A DNA stretch of 64,000 nt from an uncultured Clostridia bacterium (GCA_947304585.1 CAMZBI010000004.1:1-64000), one strand, 5' to 3'. Counted from the first letter of the stretch, positions 33,828 through 43,053 are shown. The notes: generated by a model from the sequence alone, not told the origin. Numbers and translations are program-made.

Positions 33828-36524
33828 ATGGGCGATATTATAAGTGTTTGGCTTTGGTCGATGAGCATCCTTTCGGGAGTACTCTCTATACTGTTTTTCG
33901 TACTCGGCGTTTATTGGATCGTAATTATCGCCGGCAGACGGGGAAGGGTAATTAACAAAAAAAAGAAAGTGGTGCCAAGCCACATGGTGATTATTATGAT
34001 CCCGATAATACTGATATTTGCGATATGGGCGGTCAGACTGGGCGTGGGCCTTTACGATTCCCTTTGCGCGGCTCAGAAGAATGAAAATCCAAATGCCTCA
34101 GTGGAGGAAAATCCCAATGGCTCAGAGGAGGGAAAAAATAATACCGATAAGAATAAAAAGCTTAAGCCCGGGGAGGCAGTTTTTAACAGCATCGTTCATA
34201 CCCTTCAAACGGTAAGCCTTGACGAGGATTATGAACACTATGTCCTGACCAGTAAGGACATGATCACACAACTGGCTCCGGACAATCCCTGTCTGCAGGC
34301 TTTTTGCGGGATATACGTCTCCGTGCTGAACGCGCTGGCGCCAATACTCGGAGGCGCTTACATATTAGGTTTTTTGATAGAACTCATTCCGGAGTTCAGA
34401 CTTTGGTTTGTGGGAGTTTTCTGTTTCTGTAAAAAAAACAAGTTTTATTTCAGCGAACTCAATGACAATTCTCTCGCCCTTGCCAAGAGCATCATTTCGA
34501 AAAACCGTCACTGTCATCTGATATTTACGGACGCTTACGTTAACAGAGGGGAGGAGGGCAGTTCGGAAAGACTTGCCGAAGCTAAAGAGCTCAATGCAAT
34601 CTGTGTCAGGACCGACCTGCTTCATATCAAAATCCACAAAAGAGGAGGCCCTGTGGTGTTCCTGATCGACGAGTCCGAAAACAGCAACCTTCAGACACTT
34701 TCGTCATTCCTCGAGAGGTCTCCAAAAGAGTTGAAGAATATCAAGCTCTACGTCTTCTCCTCGGACAAGAGCTACACCGACCTGGACGAAGAGGTGGGCG
34801 TCCTTGCGGACAAGAAGAGCGGTCGGCTGGGGAATACCGAGTTGGTACCGGTCAATCCTGTCAGAAATATGGCAGATAATCTCTTCACCGACGTCCCGCT
34901 ATTTGAGCCGGTCATTGCAAGGAAGATTGAAAATGACAAAACGATCCTTAAACTGACGATCCTGGGAGGAGGCGTGATTGGCACCGAAATATTCCTGGCG
35001 GCTTACTGGATGGGCCAGATGCCTGACGTGGAGCTAAGAATCACAGTTATCTCCAAAGAGGAGGGACGCAGAAAAAAAGTGATCGGCGATGAAGAAGTTA
35101 TGTTAGCCGGCGCATTTGAAGGGAAGATCAATTTCATAAATCCCGAAATAATGAAGACCGCAAAAAGCGATCCTCCGGATTCCATACTGAGATACTGCGA
35201 CGACGAAACTCCCGACGATCCTTATTTTACCTACAAGTATATTCAGGCGGATGTTATGAGAGACGACCTTGACCGTCTGATAAAAGAGAACGATCTCCTT
35301 GATACGGACTATTTCACGGTGGCTCTGGGATCCGATGAGGACAATTTTACAGTCGCCAACAGGCTTCGCCAGATAATCGGCCTTCACCATCTTATGGAGA
35401 ACAAAGGAAATAAGCTGAGAACGGTCATAAGTTACGTTATTTACAACTCCGACCTGTGCAGAGCTTTGAATGAACAATGCGGATACCGCTACTCGACAGA
35501 TACGGAGGAAAACGATATCTTGATGTACGCTTTCGGCAGCCTTGAAGAAGTCTACAGTCTAAGGAATGTTTCCTTCGATGACGAGACCAATGCTGCTGTA
35601 GAAGGGGTGTACGATATCTACGAAACCCTTAAGCAGAAAGGCTCCGGTGATAACATGGCGGAAAAAACCGTCGAAGAGATACTGGAACTGACAGGCTTCT
35701 TGAAAAAAAAGAAATCTAAAGGGTCCCCTCCGGAAGAGAATGATTCTTCTAAAGAGAAGACCACTTTGCAGGAAACGGACTTATTGAAAAAAGCCGGCAA
35801 AAAAACAAACGGACAGAAAAAAAGTAAACCATCTTCGGAAACAATCTATAATTACAGAAACAATTTGGCAAAAGTAATACACAGAAAATACAAGTACTTT
35901 TCCGCAGGTTTTTATGACTGTTCCGAGGTCTTCCTGAACGACACAAGGTTCTTTGAAAAAAAAGAAAGAATTGGCGGGAAAAAAGAAAAGAATTATGAAA
36001 ACAACGTGAAGAATAAGTTGAACCGCATTTCGAAGAAGTCGCGTTTTACTGAAATGAAGATTCGTGAAGCCCTTGATCTTACAACAGTTAAGGACCCTGC
36101 GGACAGATATGTTTCCCGTATCATTTTCGGACACACAGATGACGAAACAAAAGAATTCATGCGCAATACGCTGGCGTGGACCGAACACCGGAGATGGTGC
36201 GCATTCCAACGAATCTCCGGCAACAGGGCGCCGCGCCGGGCATCGGAAGACGGAAACAGCCAGTCGCAGGCTGTGATCAGCTATCTTGACAAAGAGTTGC
36301 CGGAACACATTCCCGGGAAGCACAGGTTTTCATCTTTGAAGATCCAGCCCTGCATAGTCGAGTGTCGCAAAGCCGGCGGAAAGGAGAAGAAAAAACCTGA
36401 TTACCTTGATCAATTAGAACAGGTAACGGGAAATGAGTTTAAGAAATACGATTACCCTGAGGGCGACGTCACCCGAAAGGATATCGAAAGATTTATTGCC
36501 AACTATTTCAAATTCGACGTCTGA
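33828..36524 (+). CDS. Membrane protein with Rossmann (TrkA-like) domains and C-terminal RyR-like motif
   Basis: An 898-residue protein. Two membrane helices (about 8-32 and 47-72), a soluble loop, and a third hydrophobic region (about 160-190) come first. A degenerate nucleotide-binding region starts FYFSELNDNSLALAKSIISK (about 205-330). A second Rossmann segment starts with the dinucleotide-type loop LTILGGGVIGTEIF (about 374) and runs to about 600. A Lys-rich linker follows. The C-terminal part carries WTEHRRWCAFQRISGNR (about 784-800), the hallmark of bacterial RyR-like (ryanodine receptor repeat) domains found on membrane-bound TrkA-type proteins. Such proteins are suspected ion- or nucleotide-gated effectors; function is not established. 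It is a single gene with its own promoter. Confidence 0.7.
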   Translation: MGDIISVWLWSMSILSGVLSILFFVLGVYWIVIIAGRRGRVINKKKKVVPSHMVIIMIPIILIFAIWAVRLGVGLYDSLCAAQKNENPNASVEENPNGSEEGKNNTDKNKKLKPGEAVFNSIVHTLQTVSLDEDYEHYVLTSKDMITQLAPDNPCLQAFCGIYVSVLNALAPILGGAYILGFLIELIPEFRLWFVGVFCFCKKNKFYFSELNDNSLALAKSIISKNRHCHLIFTDAYVNRGEEGSSERLAEAKELNAICVRTDLLHIKIHKRGGPVVFLIDESENSNLQTLSSFLERSPKELKNIKLYVFSSDKSYTDLDEEVGVLADKKSGRLGNTELVPVNPVRNMADNLFTDVPLFEPVIARKIENDKTILKLTILGGGVIGTEIFLAAYWMGQMPDVELRITVISKEEGRRKKVIGDEEVMLAGAFEGKINFINPEIMKTAKSDPPDSILRYCDDETPDDPYFTYKYIQADVMRDDLDRLIKENDLLDTDYFTVALGSDEDNFTVANRLRQIIGLHHLMENKGNKLRTVISYVIYNSDLCRALNEQCGYRYSTDTEENDILMYAFGSLEEVYSLRNVSFDDETNAAVEGVYDIYETLKQKGSGDNMAEKTVEEILELTGFLKKKKSKGSPPEENDSSKEKTTLQETDLLKKAGKKTNGQKKSKPSSETIYNYRNNLAKVIHRKYKYFSAGFYDCSEVFLNDTRFFEKKERIGGKKEKNYENNVKNKLNRISKKSRFTEMKIREALDLTTVKDPADRYVSRIIFGHTDDETKEFMRNTLAWTEHRRWCAFQRISGNRAPRRASEDGNSQSQAVISYLDKELPEHIPGKHRFSSLKIQPCIVECRKAGGKEKKKPDYLDQLEQVTGNEFKKYDYPEGDVTRKDIERFIANYFKFDV

Positions 36525-36626
36525 ACACAGGTCTTTAACGGCGCTTTCGGGCCGTCAGGTGCCGGAGCAGGACCCTGCGTGGGCCGCTTAATGGCCTGCT
36601 GAATACACCGGGTGCAAGACTGCGGA

Positions 36627-36657
36627 GCGGCGCTTTCCGATTGACGGAAAGCGCCGC
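36627..36657 (+). terminator. Terminator-like hairpin
   Basis: A 13-bp perfect stem (36627-36639 with 36645-36657) with a 5-nt loop separates the RyR-like gene from the hexuronate locus. Confidence 0.65.
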
Positions 36658-36720
36658 CGGTTATATAATTAAGCAACGGTCAGAGGACTTGATTTGAAGA
36701 ACGGAGGAGAGATATTGACG

Positions 36721-37767
36721 ATGAAAATGACATTCCGCTGGTACGGCGAAAACGACAAGGTCACCCTTCAGCAGATCCGGCAGATACCGGGAGTATGCGG
36801 AGTGGTCTCGGCGGTGTACGACGTTGCCCCTGGGGGCCTTTGGAGCGTGGAGAGCATAAACAAGATCAAAAATGCCGCCAATGCCGCAGGGTTGGATTTC
36901 ACCGTGGTGGAGAGCGTTCCCGTCCCGGAGGAGATCAAGCTTGGCGGAAAGGATGCTGCGAGGCTCATTCAGGTGTATTGCGAGAACGTGAGAAGGCTTG
37001 GCGCTGCGGGCATCGACTGCATCTGCTACAATTTTATGCCGGTGTTCGACTGGTTCAGGACCAATCTGAAAAACGAGCTTCCTGAAGGCGCCAACGGTCT
37101 TTCCTACGACGAAAAAGAACTGGCCAAGCTTGACCCCCTGAACGGCGAATTCACGCTGCCGGGCTGGGACGAGAGCTACACCAAAAGCGAGCTTAAAACC
37201 CTGATGGAGCGCTATGCGGACATCGGAGAAGAGGGTCTTTGGGAAAATATAGGCACGTTCCTGAAAGAAGTGATCCCCGTGGCTCACGAAGCAGGCGTCA
37301 ACATGGCCATTCACCCCGACGATCCGCCCTGGGGCATTTTCGGACTTCCGAGGATCATCACCAACGAGGCCAACATCGAGAGGTTCCTTAAGATCGTCGA
37401 CATGCCGGAAAACGGGCTTACCTTCTGCACAGGCTCTCTCGGAGCGTCAGAGGACAACGATCTGCCGAAAATGGCCATAAAATTTGCCAAGAGGATCCAC
37501 TTTGCCCACCTCCGCAACATAAAGATCACGGGTTACAGAGAGTTCCACGAGGTCGCCCATCCCACAGCAGAGGGCTCTCTCGATATGTTCGCGATCGTAA
37601 AAGGACTGGTGGAGGGCGGCTTTGACGGCTACGTCAGACCTGACCACGGACGGATGATCTGGGGCGAGACCGGAAAGGGGGGCTATGGCCTTTACGACAG
37701 AGCCCTCGGGGCGGCCTATTTGAACGGGTTGTTTGAGGGAGTGAAGCGATGCGGGGCATCGCAGTGA
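36721..37767 (+). CDS. uxuA: Mannonate dehydratase
   Basis: About 348 residues beginning MKMTFRWYGENDKVTLQQIR, the diagnostic start of UxuA. It also has CYNFMPVFDWFRT, MAIHPDDPPWGIFGLPRI, LTFCTGSLGA and IHFAHLRN, containing the metal-binding His and Cys residues. The enzyme dehydrates D-mannonate to 2-keto-3-deoxygluconate in glucuronate breakdown. ATG 36721 is preferred by homology; GGAGGAGA at 36703-36710 is 10 nt away, and an in-frame TTG at 36715 would also fit it. It is the first gene of a hexuronate/rhamnose catabolic locus. Confidence 0.95.
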   Translation: MKMTFRWYGENDKVTLQQIRQIPGVCGVVSAVYDVAPGGLWSVESINKIKNAANAAGLDFTVVESVPVPEEIKLGGKDAARLIQVYCENVRRLGAAGIDCICYNFMPVFDWFRTNLKNELPEGANGLSYDEKELAKLDPLNGEFTLPGWDESYTKSELKTLMERYADIGEEGLWENIGTFLKEVIPVAHEAGVNMAIHPDDPPWGIFGLPRIITNEANIERFLKIVDMPENGLTFCTGSLGASEDNDLPKMAIKFAKRIHFAHLRNIKITGYREFHEVAHPTAEGSLDMFAIVKGLVEGGFDGYVRPDHGRMIWGETGKGGYGLYDRALGAAYLNGLFEGVKRCGASQ

Positions 37768-37768
37768 G

Positions 37769-37963
37769 GCGGAGCAAAGCTCCGCAGTGGGTGCGACTTC
37801 GTCGCAAGTGATCGCGGCTCTGCCGCACCAAAAATATTCACTGATCACTATTCACTGCGCCAAAGGCGCATCACTTGCGGCGCTTGCGCCGCACCTGCCG
37901 CACCGCAACTAATCGCTACTCACTGTTAACTCGCCGCAGGCACAGTGATCGCAGCGTAGCTGC
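37769..37963. repeat. Cluster of six mini-hairpins in the uxuA-SDR gap
   Basis: The 253-bp gap contains six perfect short palindromes with 2-3 nt loops: 37769-37785 (GCGGAGC core), 37792-37806 (TGCGAC), 37814-37826 (GCGGC), 37856-37870 (TGCGCC), 37877-37892 (GCGGCGC) and 37951-37963 (GCAGC). They are joined by AT-rich variants of TTCACTATTAACT. It resembles decayed arrays of intergenic palindromic repeats; no gene is seen. Confidence 0.7.
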
Positions 37964-38020
37964 ACCACAACTCTTCACTATTAACTAATCATTATTAACT
38001 AACTAAAATCGGAGAAAACC

Positions 38021-38845
38021 ATGGCTAGAATCGCAGTAATAACCGGCGCAGGCGGAGTGCTCTGCTCCTGCTTCGCAAAAGAACTTGCAAAAGACGGCTA
38101 CGAAGTCGCTCTTCTTGATCTCAACTACGACAGCGCTGAAAAGGTGGCGGAGGAGATCCGCACAAACGGCGGTAAGGCGAAAGCCTACAAGGCCAACGTG
38201 CTTGACCGTGAAATGCTGGAGGCGGTGAGGGAAGAGGTCCTCAAGGACTTTGGCCCCTGCGACGTACTCATCAACGGCGCCGGCGGCAACAACCCCCGCT
38301 GCACAACCAAGAACGAGACCTTCAAGGAGGGGGACGAGGACGCCTCGGACTACAAGACCTTCTTCAACCTTGACAAAAAGGACTTCAACTTCGTGTTTGA
38401 CTTGAATATCGTTGGCGTGATGATTCCAACCCAGGTTTTTGCACGGGACATGGTGGGGAAAAAGAGCGGATGCATTCTCAACATATCGTCCATGAACGCA
38501 TACAGGCCCTTGACGAAGATCCCTGCCTACAGCAGCGCGAAAGCGGGCGTTTCGAACCTCACCCAGTGGCTGGCGGTACACTTTGCGGGAACGGGCATCA
38601 GGGTCAACGCCATTGCCCCGGGCTTTTTTGTCACCAACCAGAACAGGACTCTTCTGTTCAACGAGGACGGCACGCCGACCCCAAGGACCAACAAGATCCT
38701 GAACGCGACGCCAATGAAACGCTTCGGGGAACCGGAGGAGCTGCTTGGCGCCGTGAAATACCTAATTGACGACGAGAAGGCGGGCTTTGTGACGGGTGTG
38801 GTCCTTCCCATTGACGGAGGCTTTTCGGCTTATTCGGGCGTGTGA
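38021..38845 (+). CDS. SDR-family D-mannonate/fructuronate oxidoreductase
   Basis: A 274-residue short-chain dehydrogenase. The NAD(P) loop is VITGAGGVLCSCFAKELAKD near the start; NGAGGNNPR follows, and the catalytic Ser, Tyr and Lys are in NISSMNAYRPLTKIPAYSSAKAG. VLPIDGGFSAYSG ends the protein. Its place right after uxuA indicates that it interconverts D-fructuronate and D-mannonate, as SDR-type enzymes do in many Clostridia, where they replace the unrelated UxuB. That substrate comes from context, not from residues. ATG 38021 follows CGGAG. Confidence 0.85.
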   Translation: MARIAVITGAGGVLCSCFAKELAKDGYEVALLDLNYDSAEKVAEEIRTNGGKAKAYKANVLDREMLEAVREEVLKDFGPCDVLINGAGGNNPRCTTKNETFKEGDEDASDYKTFFNLDKKDFNFVFDLNIVGVMIPTQVFARDMVGKKSGCILNISSMNAYRPLTKIPAYSSAKAGVSNLTQWLAVHFAGTGIRVNAIAPGFFVTNQNRTLLFNEDGTPTPRTNKILNATPMKRFGEPEELLGAVKYLIDDEKAGFVTGVVLPIDGGFSAYSGV

Positions 38846-38866
38846 CGGAGAAATTGCGGAGGTTTT

Positions 38867-39694
38867 ATGGCTGACTACAGGCTTTGCGCTTTTGCCGACG
38901 AGGCGTCGCCGATGATCGAGGGGCAGATTGCAGCTCTTCAAAGGAACGGTATCGGGCTTCTTGAGATCCGGGGCGTTGACGGGGTCAATATTGCGGATAT
39001 TACGACGGAAAAGGCCAAAAGCGTTAGAAAAACGCTGGAGGACGCAGCGATTGCAGTGTGGTCGCTGGGCTCGCCCTACGGAAAGATAAACGTCAGGGAT
39101 CCTTTTGGACCCCATTTTGACAAGTTCAGGCACGGGCTCGAGCTTTGTGACAAGCTGGGCTGCGGGCGGATCAGACTTTTCAGTTTTTACGTTGACGGGG
39201 ACACAGGAACCGCTGTGTTAGACGAGGTCTGCGACAGACTCTCCAGGTTTTCGGAGGAGGCCTCAAAGGCCGGCATTCTACTTTGCCATGAGAACGAGAA
39301 GGGAATATTTGGCGAGAAGGCTGCGGATTGTCTCAGGATCCACAAGGCGCTTCCTTCGCTGAAGGCGGTTTTCGATCCCGCCAATTTCGTCCAGGCCGGC
39401 GAGGACACGCTGAGGGCCATGGAACTCCTGAAGCCTTTTGTCGACTATATGCACATAAAGGACGCCCTTTTGGGAAGCGGTGAGATCGTTCCTGCAGGCC
39501 GGGGCGACGCCAATATCCCGGAACTTCTTAAGAGTTACAGGAACGGTGTACTCACCGTCGAGCCCCACCTCAGGGTCTTTAAAGGGCTGGAAAAACTGGA
39601 AAAAGAAGGGGAAAAGAGCAGTATCGGCAATGCCTACGGGAGCGCGGAAGAGGCTTTCGATGCGGCTGTGACGGCCATAAAAGGACTGATATGA
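38867..39694 (+). CDS. Sugar phosphate isomerase/epimerase (TIM barrel)
   Basis: A 275-residue AP-endonuclease-2-type TIM barrel: MADYRLCAFADEASPMIEGQ, a LLEIRGVDGVNI strand, RIRLFSFYVD, ILLCHENEKGIFGE (metal-binding Glu), KAVFDPANFVQAGED, and MHIKDALLGSGEIVPAGRGD (metal-binding His and Asp). It is expected to isomerise or epimerise a keto sugar or its acid. It stands 21 nt after the SDR gene with GCGGAGG before the ATG, in the same operon. Precise substrate unknown; hexuronate or rhamnose intermediates are the contextual candidates. Confidence 0.82.
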   Translation: MADYRLCAFADEASPMIEGQIAALQRNGIGLLEIRGVDGVNIADITTEKAKSVRKTLEDAAIAVWSLGSPYGKINVRDPFGPHFDKFRHGLELCDKLGCGRIRLFSFYVDGDTGTAVLDEVCDRLSRFSEEASKAGILLCHENEKGIFGEKAADCLRIHKALPSLKAVFDPANFVQAGEDTLRAMELLKPFVDYMHIKDALLGSGEIVPAGRGDANIPELLKSYRNGVLTVEPHLRVFKGLEKLEKEGEKSSIGNAYGSAEEAFDAAVTAIKGLI

Positions 39695-39755
39695 CCAAAC
39701 TCATTGGTTTGAATTAAAACGGGCGTTGCCCAAAGCAGAGAAGAGTGTGAATGTT

Positions 39756-40514
39756 ATGAGGATCGGTGCGCAGCTTTACACTGTAAGAGAATATTGCAAA
39801 GACCTTGAAGGATTTGGCGAGACTCTCAAAAAGATAGCGGACATTGGCTATGAGTTCGTCCAGGTGAGCGGGACCTGCCCCTACGAGGCGGATTGGCTGA
39901 AAAAAGAACTTGATGCAAACGGGCTCAGGTGTGTTCTTACCCATACGAATCCGTTGGCGATAAAGGACGACACGGAAAAGGTCATACAAGATCACAAGAC
40001 TTTCGGGTCGAAACTGATCGGCATTGGCGCAATGCCGGGGGGCTTTCAGGGTGCGGACTACGACTCTTTTGCGGAGCAGTTCCGGCCGGCGGCAAAAAAG
40101 ATCGCGGAGAGCGGCCTTTACTTTATGTATCACAACCACCAGTTCGAGTTTGCGAAGGACGAGAAGGGACGGACGGGCATCGAAAGGCTTGCGGAGGCTT
40201 TCCCCGCCGAAGAGATGGGTTTTACGCTGGACACCTTCTGGGTGCAGTTCGGCGGCGGAGACCCGGCTTACTGGATAAAGCAGCTGGCGGGAAGAGTTCC
40301 TGCAATACATCTGAAGGACATGGCTGTTTTTGAGAACAAGCAGCGCATGGCGGTGGTCGGCGAGGGCAACATCAACTTTTCAAGAGTGCTTTACGAGGCC
40401 GAGAACGCGGGGACTGAGTATCTGCTGGTGGAACAGGACGACTGCTACGGGGAGGATCCCTTCCTGTGTCTTAAGAGGAGCTACAAGAGGCTTGTTTCAT
40501 GGGGCCTGAAATAA
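39756..40514 (+). CDS. Sugar phosphate isomerase/epimerase (TIM barrel), second gene
   Basis: About 252 residues from ATG 39756 (MRIGAQLYTVREYCKDLEGF). A GTG at 39747 is an alternative start that fits the weak upstream purine tract better. It has the same fold as the previous gene but belongs to another branch: YFMYHNHQFEFAK (metal-binding residues), EMGFTLDTFWVQFGGGDP, VPAIHLKDMAV and LLVEQDDCYGEDPF. The start and end motifs match isomerases/epimerases that act with Gfo/Idh/MocA dehydrogenases on keto-sugars or inositol-like substrates; two such dehydrogenases follow directly. Substrate unknown. Confidence 0.82.
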   Translation: MRIGAQLYTVREYCKDLEGFGETLKKIADIGYEFVQVSGTCPYEADWLKKELDANGLRCVLTHTNPLAIKDDTEKVIQDHKTFGSKLIGIGAMPGGFQGADYDSFAEQFRPAAKKIAESGLYFMYHNHQFEFAKDEKGRTGIERLAEAFPAEEMGFTLDTFWVQFGGGDPAYWIKQLAGRVPAIHLKDMAVFENKQRMAVVGEGNINFSRVLYEAENAGTEYLLVEQDDCYGEDPFLCLKRSYKRLVSWGLK

Positions 40515-40536
40515 AATAATCTATTAGGAGGGTGCA

Positions 40537-41706
40537 ATGGATTTTGTTAGAATGGGAATAATCGGTGTCGGCAACATGGGCAGCGGACATCTTGCCAATA
40601 TTGAAAACGGAAAGTGCCCGGAGATCCGGGTGACGGCGGTCTGCGACTTAAAACAGGACAGACTTGACTGGGCTCAAAAGGCGACAAAAGAAGAAATCGC
40701 CTGCTTTACGGACGCCATAGAGATGCTGGATTCGGGGCTGATCGACGCCTGCATCATTGCGGTGCCCCACTATTCACACCCGAAATACGTGATAGAGTGC
40801 CTGAAACGGGACATCCACGTGATGTGCGAGAAGCCCGCCGGCGTTTACACAAAAGCGGTGAAGGAGATGAACGAGGCCGCAAAGCACAGCAAGGCCAAAT
40901 TCGGCATGATGTTCAATCAAAGGACCGACTGCGTTTACCGTAAAATGCGGGAGATCGTGAAGAGCGGAAAACTTGGCGCCATCAAAAGGACCAACTGGAT
41001 CATAACCAACTGGTACAGGCCTCAGGCATATTACGATTCGGGAGCCTGGAGAGCCACCTGGAGCGGCGAGGGCGGAGGAGTACTTCTCAATCAATGCCCC
41101 CACAACCTGGACCTCTGGCAGTGGATCTGCGGCATGCCCAAGACCGTCACGGCTCACCTTTACTACGGCAAGTGGCACGACATCGAGGTTGAAGACGACG
41201 TCACCGCTTTTGTGGAGTATGAAAACGGCGCCACGGGTACCTTCATCACCACCACCGGCGATGCTCCCGGCACCAACCGCTTCGAGATCACCCTCGAGGG
41301 GGGCAAACTTCTCGCGGAAAACGGCAAACTCTACATGACCGAACTTGAAATGTTTGAGCCTGAGTTCAGCAGGACCAACACCAGCCCCTTCGGTTCGCCA
41401 AAGTGCAAGACCGTTGAGGTGGAGACCGACGGACTTTCGCCCCAGCACGTTGGCGTTCTCAACGCTTTTGCGGCTTCGATCTTAAGAGACGAGCCCCTGG
41501 TGGCAGGCGGCGAAGAGGGCATAAACGGTCTTACGATTTCCAATGCGATGCACCTGTCATCATGGCTTGGCAAGACGGTTGAGATCCCCTTTGACGAGGA
41601 TCTATACTACAATGAACTGATGAAAAGGGTCGCGGGTTCAAGGCGGAAGGAAGACGTTGGCGGTACCGTCGCTGACGTATCCGGCACATTCAATACCGGA
41701 AAATGA
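40537..41706 (+). CDS. Gfo/Idh/MocA-family dehydrogenase
   Basis: A 389-residue NAD(P)-dependent oxidoreductase. The N-terminal Rossmann loop is MGIIGVGNMGSGHLANIENG; CEKPAGVYTKAVKEMNEAAK carries the conserved EKP, and GGGVLLNQCPHNLDLWQWIC the catalytic His in the HNLD turn. It oxidises or reduces the hydroxyl of a sugar or sugar derivative. AGGAGG precedes the ATG, 22 nt after the isomerase gene. The C-terminal 20 residues are extended and Gly/Thr-rich compared with the next gene. It is one of two adjacent paralogues. Confidence 0.88.
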   Translation: MDFVRMGIIGVGNMGSGHLANIENGKCPEIRVTAVCDLKQDRLDWAQKATKEEIACFTDAIEMLDSGLIDACIIAVPHYSHPKYVIECLKRDIHVMCEKPAGVYTKAVKEMNEAAKHSKAKFGMMFNQRTDCVYRKMREIVKSGKLGAIKRTNWIITNWYRPQAYYDSGAWRATWSGEGGGVLLNQCPHNLDLWQWICGMPKTVTAHLYYGKWHDIEVEDDVTAFVEYENGATGTFITTTGDAPGTNRFEITLEGGKLLAENGKLYMTELEMFEPEFSRTNTSPFGSPKCKTVEVETDGLSPQHVGVLNAFAASILRDEPLVAGGEEGINGLTISNAMHLSSWLGKTVEIPFDEDLYYNELMKRVAGSRRKEDVGGTVADVSGTFNTGK

Positions 41707-41799
41707 ACTTTTGAACGGACACGCCAATGCTGCACGCAGGAGCGGGTCCGGGAAGCAATACGACAGGACAAAAGCAGAAAAACGGGAAAACAGCGGAAA

Positions 41800-42981
41800 A
41801 TGGACAAGGTTCGTTTCGGAATAATCGGCGTCGGAAATATCGGACATGCCCACGCCTCTTGCATCGCAAAAGGCGGGATCAGGGGTGCCGTGCTTGGCGC
41901 ACTTTGCGATATTGACGAAAAAAAACGGGAAAAACTTGTCTCGGAGTTTCCGGGAGTAAAGGTTTTTGAAAAGGTCGAGGACCTTATAAACAGCGGGCTT
42001 GTTGACGCGGTGATAGTGGCGACGCCCCATTATTTCCACCCGGTCTACGGAATTGCCGCTCTTGAAAAAGGGATCCACCTGCTCAGCGAAAAACCTGCAG
42101 GAGTGAACGTCAGCGAGGTTTTGAAACTGAATGAGACTGCAACGTCCTCCAATGCCAAATTCGGGATCATGTTCAACCAGCGCACCGATCCACTTTTCCG
42201 CAAGGCAAAGGAGATAATCGAGGCCGGCGGTATTGGCGAGCCCAAAAGGCTTGTCTGGATAGTGACCAACTGGTACCGCACTCAGAGTTACTATGACTCG
42301 GGCTCCTGGAGGGCCACCTGGAACGGCGAAGGGGGCGGAGTGCTCATAAACCAGGCACCCCACAACATCGACCTTTGGCAATGGCTCTTCGGCATGCCCG
42401 CCAAAGTGACCGCTTTTTGCCACGAAGGAATGTACCACAATATTGCCGTTGAGGACGACGCCACGATATACGCAGAGTATGAAAACGGAGCTTCCGCAGT
42501 GTTTATTACAACTACGGGAGAGGCACCCGGGACCAACCGCCTTGAGATATCCGGCGACAGGGGAAGACTTGTTCTTGAAAAAAACGAGCTGAGATATACA
42601 AAACTGGCCGCAGCCGAGCGGGATTTTTGCTTCGCCGAAAAAAGCTCGGCGGCAATTCCCGGAACAGAAGAATTTGTCTATAAATTCGACAATGTCAGGG
42701 ACGGCCATGAACTGATTCTTGAAGATTTCGTGTCCGCGGTGCTTGAAAACAAACCGATGATCGCACCGGGCATAGAGGGCATAAACGAGCTCTCAATAAC
42801 CAATGCCGCCTTCCTGTCCTCCTGGACGGGCAGAACAGTATCGCTCCCTCTCTCAGAAGAGGATATGGCGGAGTTTGACGGTCTGCTTGAAAAGAAAAAG
42901 GCGGAAGAAGAATTTATCGCCGGCGCCACAGGCGCCGGCGGCAAGGAAACGTATATCAAACGCTGGAGCGTCAATTGGTAA
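41800..42981 (+). CDS. Gfo/Idh/MocA-family dehydrogenase, tandem paralogue
   Basis: A 393-residue paralogue of the preceding gene, with FGIIGVGNIGHAHASCIAKG as nucleotide loop, SEKPAGVNVSEVLKLNE and GGGVLINQAPHNIDLWQWLF. Long identical stretches (for example SYYDSGSWRATW against AYYDSGAWRATW) show an old tandem duplication, while the C-terminal thirds have diverged. That pattern suggests two substrates or the two directions of one keto-sugar conversion. ATG 41800, no strong ribosome site. A perfect hairpin follows, shared with the convergent rhamnosidase gene. Confidence 0.88.
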   Translation: MDKVRFGIIGVGNIGHAHASCIAKGGIRGAVLGALCDIDEKKREKLVSEFPGVKVFEKVEDLINSGLVDAVIVATPHYFHPVYGIAALEKGIHLLSEKPAGVNVSEVLKLNETATSSNAKFGIMFNQRTDPLFRKAKEIIEAGGIGEPKRLVWIVTNWYRTQSYYDSGSWRATWNGEGGGVLINQAPHNIDLWQWLFGMPAKVTAFCHEGMYHNIAVEDDATIYAEYENGASAVFITTTGEAPGTNRLEISGDRGRLVLEKNELRYTKLAAAERDFCFAEKSSAAIPGTEEFVYKFDNVRDGHELILEDFVSAVLENKPMIAPGIEGINELSITNAAFLSSWTGRTVSLPLSEEDMAEFDGLLEKKKAEEEFIAGATGAGGKETYIKRWSVNW

Positions 42982-43005
42982 AATTGTAACTGCAGGCAGT
43001 TTGTG

Positions 43006-43044
43006 CAAACCGGCGGGGCTTGATGTTAAGGCCCCGCCGGTTTG
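43006..43044. terminator. Bidirectional terminator between convergent genes
   Basis: A perfect 14-bp stem (43006-43019 with 43031-43044) with an 11-nt loop lies between the + strand dehydrogenase and the minus-strand rhamnosidase. It should serve both. Confidence 0.75.
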
Positions 43045-43053
43045 CCGGTTTTA

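Noticed and set aside
41638..42708. 356-residue open frame on the minus strand
   Set aside because: Shadow of the second Gfo/Idh/MocA gene; no ribosome site or family motif.
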